A stretch of 9,073 nt of DNA from an uncultured Lachnospiraceae bacterium (GTDB lineage Bacteria > Bacillota > Clostridia > Lachnospirales > Lachnospiraceae): contig CAJUPF010000096.1 of the NCBI GenBank assembly GCA_910588565.1, forward strand, positions 1 to 9,073, written 5' to 3'. Positions 6,621-9,073 of the stretch are shown piece after piece. Each line of letters opens with the position of its first letter. The stretch's first letter is position 1. The notes below the pieces were generated by a model. The model worked only from the letters and a program-made list of their open reading frames with translations. It did no database searches and was not told where the DNA came from. The position numbers were made by a program, and so were the translations under genes.

Positions 6621-6692
6621 ATGATGTTTTGTTGTAATAGTTTGCTGCTTCTCTTATTATATTATGCTGTTAAATTATTCCGCGCCATCTAA
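6621..6692 (+). CDS. Possible 23-residue hydrophobic mini-protein
   Basis: The frame ATG ATG TTT TGT TGT ... ATC TAA encodes MMFCCNS, then six leucines, then YYAVKLFRAI. A GGAG site (6611-6614) lies 6 bases before the first ATG. The peptide would be a single membrane helix with a basic C-terminal end. That resembles many small hydrophobic proteins or type I toxins of Firmicutes, but I recognise no family. It lies in the gap between the EF-G-like gene and the secreted-protein gene, and its last 18 bases run antisense to the 3' end of the EF-G-like gene. No good promoter is visible upstream; a TAGAAT at 6537-6542 lacks a matching -35. The case rests on the ribosome site and the composition. Confidence 0.3.
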   Translation: MMFCCNSLLLLLLYYAVKLFRAI

Positions 6693-8762
6693 GCTGCCCG
6701 CCCTTGCTGCAATTTCCTTCTCCTGAATATCGGACGGAGCCTGCTCATATCTTGCAAATTCATAAGAATAATCACCGGAACCGCCTGTCATAGAACGCAG
6801 ATCCGTATTGTAACCAAATAATTCCATACTTGGAACGTCAGCTACGATCTCCTGCTTGCCGCCTTCGAGCGGATTCATGCCAAGCACTCTGCCGCGCCGT
6901 TTGTTCAAATCACCCATAACATCCCCCGTGTAGGTGTCCGGCACAACAACCTTTAAAGAAACAATCGGCTCTAACAGAACCGGTGACGCTTCCATAAATC
7001 CCTTCTTAAATGCCTGTCTGGAAGCTGTCTTAAATGCCATTTCGGAAGAATCTACCGGATGATAGGAACCATCATACAGCACTGCTTTAACGCCAACTAC
7101 CGGATATGCGGCAAGCGGGCCTTTGAGAACGGCTTCCTGAATTCCCTTCTCAACTGCCGGGAAGTAATTCTTTGGTACGGCGCCGCCGACAACAATCTGA
7201 TCAAATTCGTAAGCCTCCTCCATATTGCCGGAAGGTTCAAATGTCATCTTAACATGTCCGTACTGTCCATGTCCGCCGGACTGTTTCTTATATTTGTATT
7301 CCACATCTGATTTTTTACGGATCGTCTCGCGGAATGCTGTCTTGGGTTTGGAAAGCTCTACTTCGATCTTGTATTTTCCAAGTAACTTGCTGACGACAAC
7401 TTCTAAGTGCTGATCGCCCATTCCATATAATAATGTCTGTCCGTTTCCACTGTCATTGACCGATTTCAAAGTCAAATCTTCCATCATCAGCTTCTGCAGC
7501 GCTTGGGAAATCTTGTCCTCATCTCCCTTGTTCTTCGCCTGATAGCGCATATAAGTATAAGGCACAGGCATCTTAGCTGCGATATAGTGAACCGGATTCG
7601 CTTTGGTAGACAGGGAATCTGTCGTGGAAGTATTGTTCAGCTTGGCAAGAGCGCCGATATCTCCGGCGTGCAGCTCTTTGACTTCTTCTGTTTTATTGCC
7701 CTGCAATACATAGAGCTTGCCAATCTTTTCTTCTGCGCCTTTCTGATAATTGTACAGGATATCGTCTGTTTTCAGGACGCCGGAATTAACCTTGATCAGA
7801 GAATATTTACCGATGAAAGGATCGACAATCGTCTTAAAAACATAAGCTGATTTGGATTTGGCAAAATCATAATCCGCCTGGAATACCTCATTGGTCTTGG
7901 CGCTGATTCCTGCACAGGTCTTTTTATCCGGGCCAGGAAGATATTTTACAATATCTACCATCAGTGTATACTGGCCTCTTGCCAGAATATTAGACCCCAT
8001 CATAACCGGCACAATGCTTCCGTCCGCTACATTTACCCGAAGCGCCTGGCGAATCTCATCTTCTGAAAATTCTTCGCCGCCAAAATACCGCTCCATAAAT
8101 TCTTCGCTCGTCTCCGCAACTGCTTCCATCAGTTCCTCGCGGTAAGTCTCTAAGTTCTCTTTGGAATAATCCGGTACGTCGGCTTTTTCCACATCGCCTT
8201 TTTGTGTCCAGCGTTTTGCTCTCTGCTGCAGGACATTGACATAGCCTACAAACTGGCCGTTCTCACGGATCGGTAAGTGGAATGGCGCAATTTTCTTTCC
8301 ATATAATTCCTGTAAGTCTTCGATTACCTGACGGTAGCTGGCCTCATCGATATCCATATCTGTTACAAAGATGATTCTCGGCAGTTTATATTTTTCACAA
8401 ATCTCCCATGCTTTCTTTGTGCCGACTTCAATGCCTGCTTTGCCGGATATTACAATAATCGCTGCGTCTGCTACAGAGGCCGCTTCTTCTACTTCACCTG
8501 AAAAATCGAAATATCCTGGTGCGTCTAAAATATTAATCTTGTTCCCTTCCCATATAATCGGAACAACAGAAGTATTGATAGAAAACAGACGCTTTGTCTC
8601 TTCTTTATCATAATCACTGATCGTATTGCCATCAGTGACTTTCCCCATACGGGTTGTAATTCCTGATAAATAAGCCATCGCCTCTACCAGGCTGGTCTTC
8701 CCACAGCCGCCATGCCCAAGAAGTACCACATTGCGAATCTTGTCCGTTGTGTAAACATTCAT
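6675..8762 (-). CDS. EF-G-like translational GTPase (elongation factor G paralogue)
   Basis: This 695-residue protein has the full EF-G domain order. The G domain starts with P-loop GHGGCGKT (16-23), where canonical EF-G has AHIDAGKT. Switch I reads RLFSI (58-62) instead of RGITI. G3 reads DAPGYFDF (80-87), so the usual catalytic histidine of DTPGH is Tyr84. G4 reads TDMD (134-137) instead of NKMD, and G5 has GSN for GSA. Domain IV is well kept: SGGHGQYGHV (495-504), VGGAVPKNYFPAVEKGI and DGSYHPVDSSEMAFK, parts that in EF-G enter the decoding site. DPGY-type paralogues include mycobacterial EF-G2, reported to lack ribosome-stimulated GTPase activity. This is therefore probably a specialised paralogue, not the housekeeping fusA, which normally sits beside rpsL/rpsG and tuf. 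GGAGG lies 9 bases before ATG. No terminator is visible downstream. Confidence 0.9.
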   Translation of the reverse strand: MNVYTTDKIRNVVLLGHGGCGKTSLVEAMAYLSGITTRMGKVTDGNTISDYDKEETKRLFSINTSVVPIIWEGNKINILDAPGYFDFSGEVEEAASVADAAIIVISGKAGIEVGTKKAWEICEKYKLPRIIFVTDMDIDEASYRQVIEDLQELYGKKIAPFHLPIRENGQFVGYVNVLQQRAKRWTQKGDVEKADVPDYSKENLETYREELMEAVAETSEEFMERYFGGEEFSEDEIRQALRVNVADGSIVPVMMGSNILARGQYTLMVDIVKYLPGPDKKTCAGISAKTNEVFQADYDFAKSKSAYVFKTIVDPFIGKYSLIKVNSGVLKTDDILYNYQKGAEEKIGKLYVLQGNKTEEVKELHAGDIGALAKLNNTSTTDSLSTKANPVHYIAAKMPVPYTYMRYQAKNKGDEDKISQALQKLMMEDLTLKSVNDSGNGQTLLYGMGDQHLEVVVSKLLGKYKIEVELSKPKTAFRETIRKKSDVEYKYKKQSGGHGQYGHVKMTFEPSGNMEEAYEFDQIVVGGAVPKNYFPAVEKGIQEAVLKGPLAAYPVVGVKAVLYDGSYHPVDSSEMAFKTASRQAFKKGFMEASPVLLEPIVSLKVVVPDTYTGDVMGDLNKRRGRVLGMNPLEGGKQEIVADVPSMELFGYNTDLRSMTGGSGDYSYEFARYEQAPSDIQEKEIAARAGSLDGAE

Positions 8763-8833
8763 AAAGTAAATCCTCCAATCTGGTTCATAGCAGAAAATCT
8801 CTGCACGTACTATCCTTTCCGGGCATTCCGTTT

Positions 8834-8852
8834 AGCATTCCTCCGGGATGCT
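8834..8852 (-). promoter_or_regulatory. Small hairpin in the leader of the EF-G-like gene
   Basis: AGCAT and ATGCT pair, with two inner GC pairs after one mismatch, in the leader of about 100 bases between promoter and gene. The loop contains GGAGGA. Its role is unknown, and it may be chance. Confidence 0.3.
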
Positions 8853-8869
8853 CTTTAAGGTATAGTTAC

Positions 8870-8898
8870 ATTCTACTAAATTTTATGCTATTTTACAA
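8870..8898 (-). promoter_or_regulatory. Probable promoter of the EF-G-like gene
   Basis: On the minus strand, TTGTAA (8893-8898) and TAGAAT (8870-8875) are 17 bases apart, in a very A/T-rich stretch. The -35 box is two bases off consensus and the -10 one off. The resulting leader is about 100 bases. Confidence 0.55.
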
Positions 8899-8928
8899 CT
8901 ATTTTTATCAATTTATACAAATTCATTT

Positions 8929-9017
8929 TGACAGTTCGTTACATTTCACACCCACGCCAGTTTTGGCAAATATTTCATATCATCTGGTGTGAAATGTAAT
9001 GACAGGTTACTATTCAC
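8929..9017. repeat. Array of inverted and direct GTTAC..TTCAC repeats
   Basis: Three related 12-mers occur: GTTACATTTCAC (8938-8949), its inverted form GTGAAATGTAAT (8989-9000) and GTTACTATTCAC (9006-9017). The first two are part of a perfect 14-bp inverted repeat, 8939-8952 with 8986-8999. The second and third form an imperfect palindrome around GACAG. The direct copies share a preceding TGACAG (8929-8934 and 9000-9005). Such repeats fit transposase or regulator binding sites next to the ORF that starts at 9028. The rest of the 8763-9073 gap holds only the leader and promoter of the EF-G-like gene. Confidence 0.65.
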
Positions 9018-9027
9018 GGTCAATGTC

Positions 9028-9073
9028 ATGAACTTAAGGGGCAAGCGTTATGATAGGCGATTGAAAATGCAAA
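9028..9073 (+). CDS. Start of an unidentified ORF running off the right edge
   Basis: The frame from ATG 9028 reads MNLRGKRYDRRLKMQ and stays open to the window end. It is strongly basic, and the KRYD..LK pattern is reminiscent of the first residues of helix-turn-helix transposase subunits (IS3 OrfA type). Fifteen residues are too few for assignment. There is no ribosome site before 9028; AAGGGG at 9036-9041 is too far from the in-frame ATG at 9067. The inverted repeats just upstream favour a mobile-element gene, but this is a guess. Confidence 0.3.
   Translation, partial: MNLRGKRYDRRLKMQ

Noticed and set aside
8785..8838. Minus-strand leader ORF MLNGMPGKDSTCRDFLL before the EF-G-like gene
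   Set aside because: GGAGG is only 1 base from its ATG, which is too close for initiation, and the codons show no regulatory bias.
8928..8933. TTGACA as a plus-strand -35 box for the ORF at 9028
   Set aside because: There is no -10-like hexamer 16-18 bases downstream, where the sequence is CCCACG. The motif belongs to the repeat array.

Overview
The window looks like chromosomal DNA of a low-to-mid GC Firmicute, most likely a gut Lachnospiraceae-type Clostridium. This is inferred from strong Shine-Dalgarno sites (AGGAGG class), TTGACA/TATAAT-type promoters, U-tract terminators, a shared-module (ECF) vitamin transporter subunit, a Listeria-Bacteroides repeat secreted protein and the character of LeuS. 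No species can be named from sequence alone.

Layout. Bases 1-961 (+ strand) carry the 3' end of one gene and a complete RlaP/YcgL-type nucleotidyltransferase, overlapping by ATGA. A strong bidirectional terminator (about 966-1010) separates them from a convergent minus-strand unit. That unit, read from 2346 down to 1034, has a near-consensus promoter, a cobalamin riboswitch, a structured leader, a DUF4430 (transcobalamin-C-terminal-like) lipoprotein, and an ECF-type membrane S component. Together they look like a B12-controlled vitamin uptake module; the ECF energy-coupling subunits are not in the window. Bases 2392-2561 hold a frameshifted tail of an Rpn-type PD-(D/E)XK nuclease/transposase.

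The minus strand then carries leuS (2612-5023) with its own terminator, promoter and a GC-rich leader hairpin but no T-box. Next is a secreted protein with a Listeria-Bacteroides repeat and about five propeller-like blades (5150-6415), then an EF-G-like translational GTPase with altered G-domain motifs (6675-8762). A possible 23-residue hydrophobic mini-protein lies on the plus strand at 6621-6692, tail to tail with the EF-G-like gene. The right edge (8929-9073) has an array of inverted and direct GTTAC..TTCAC repeats followed by the start of an unidentified ORF, possibly the edge of a mobile element.

Most of the window is ordinary chromosome. The observations most worth a second look are the riboswitch/DUF4430/ECF module, the pair of homologous terminator hairpins, the altered EF-G paralogue, the possible mini-protein and the repeat array at the right edge. 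I saw no CRISPR array, tRNA, rRNA or complete insertion sequence, and no convincing new multi-gene system.
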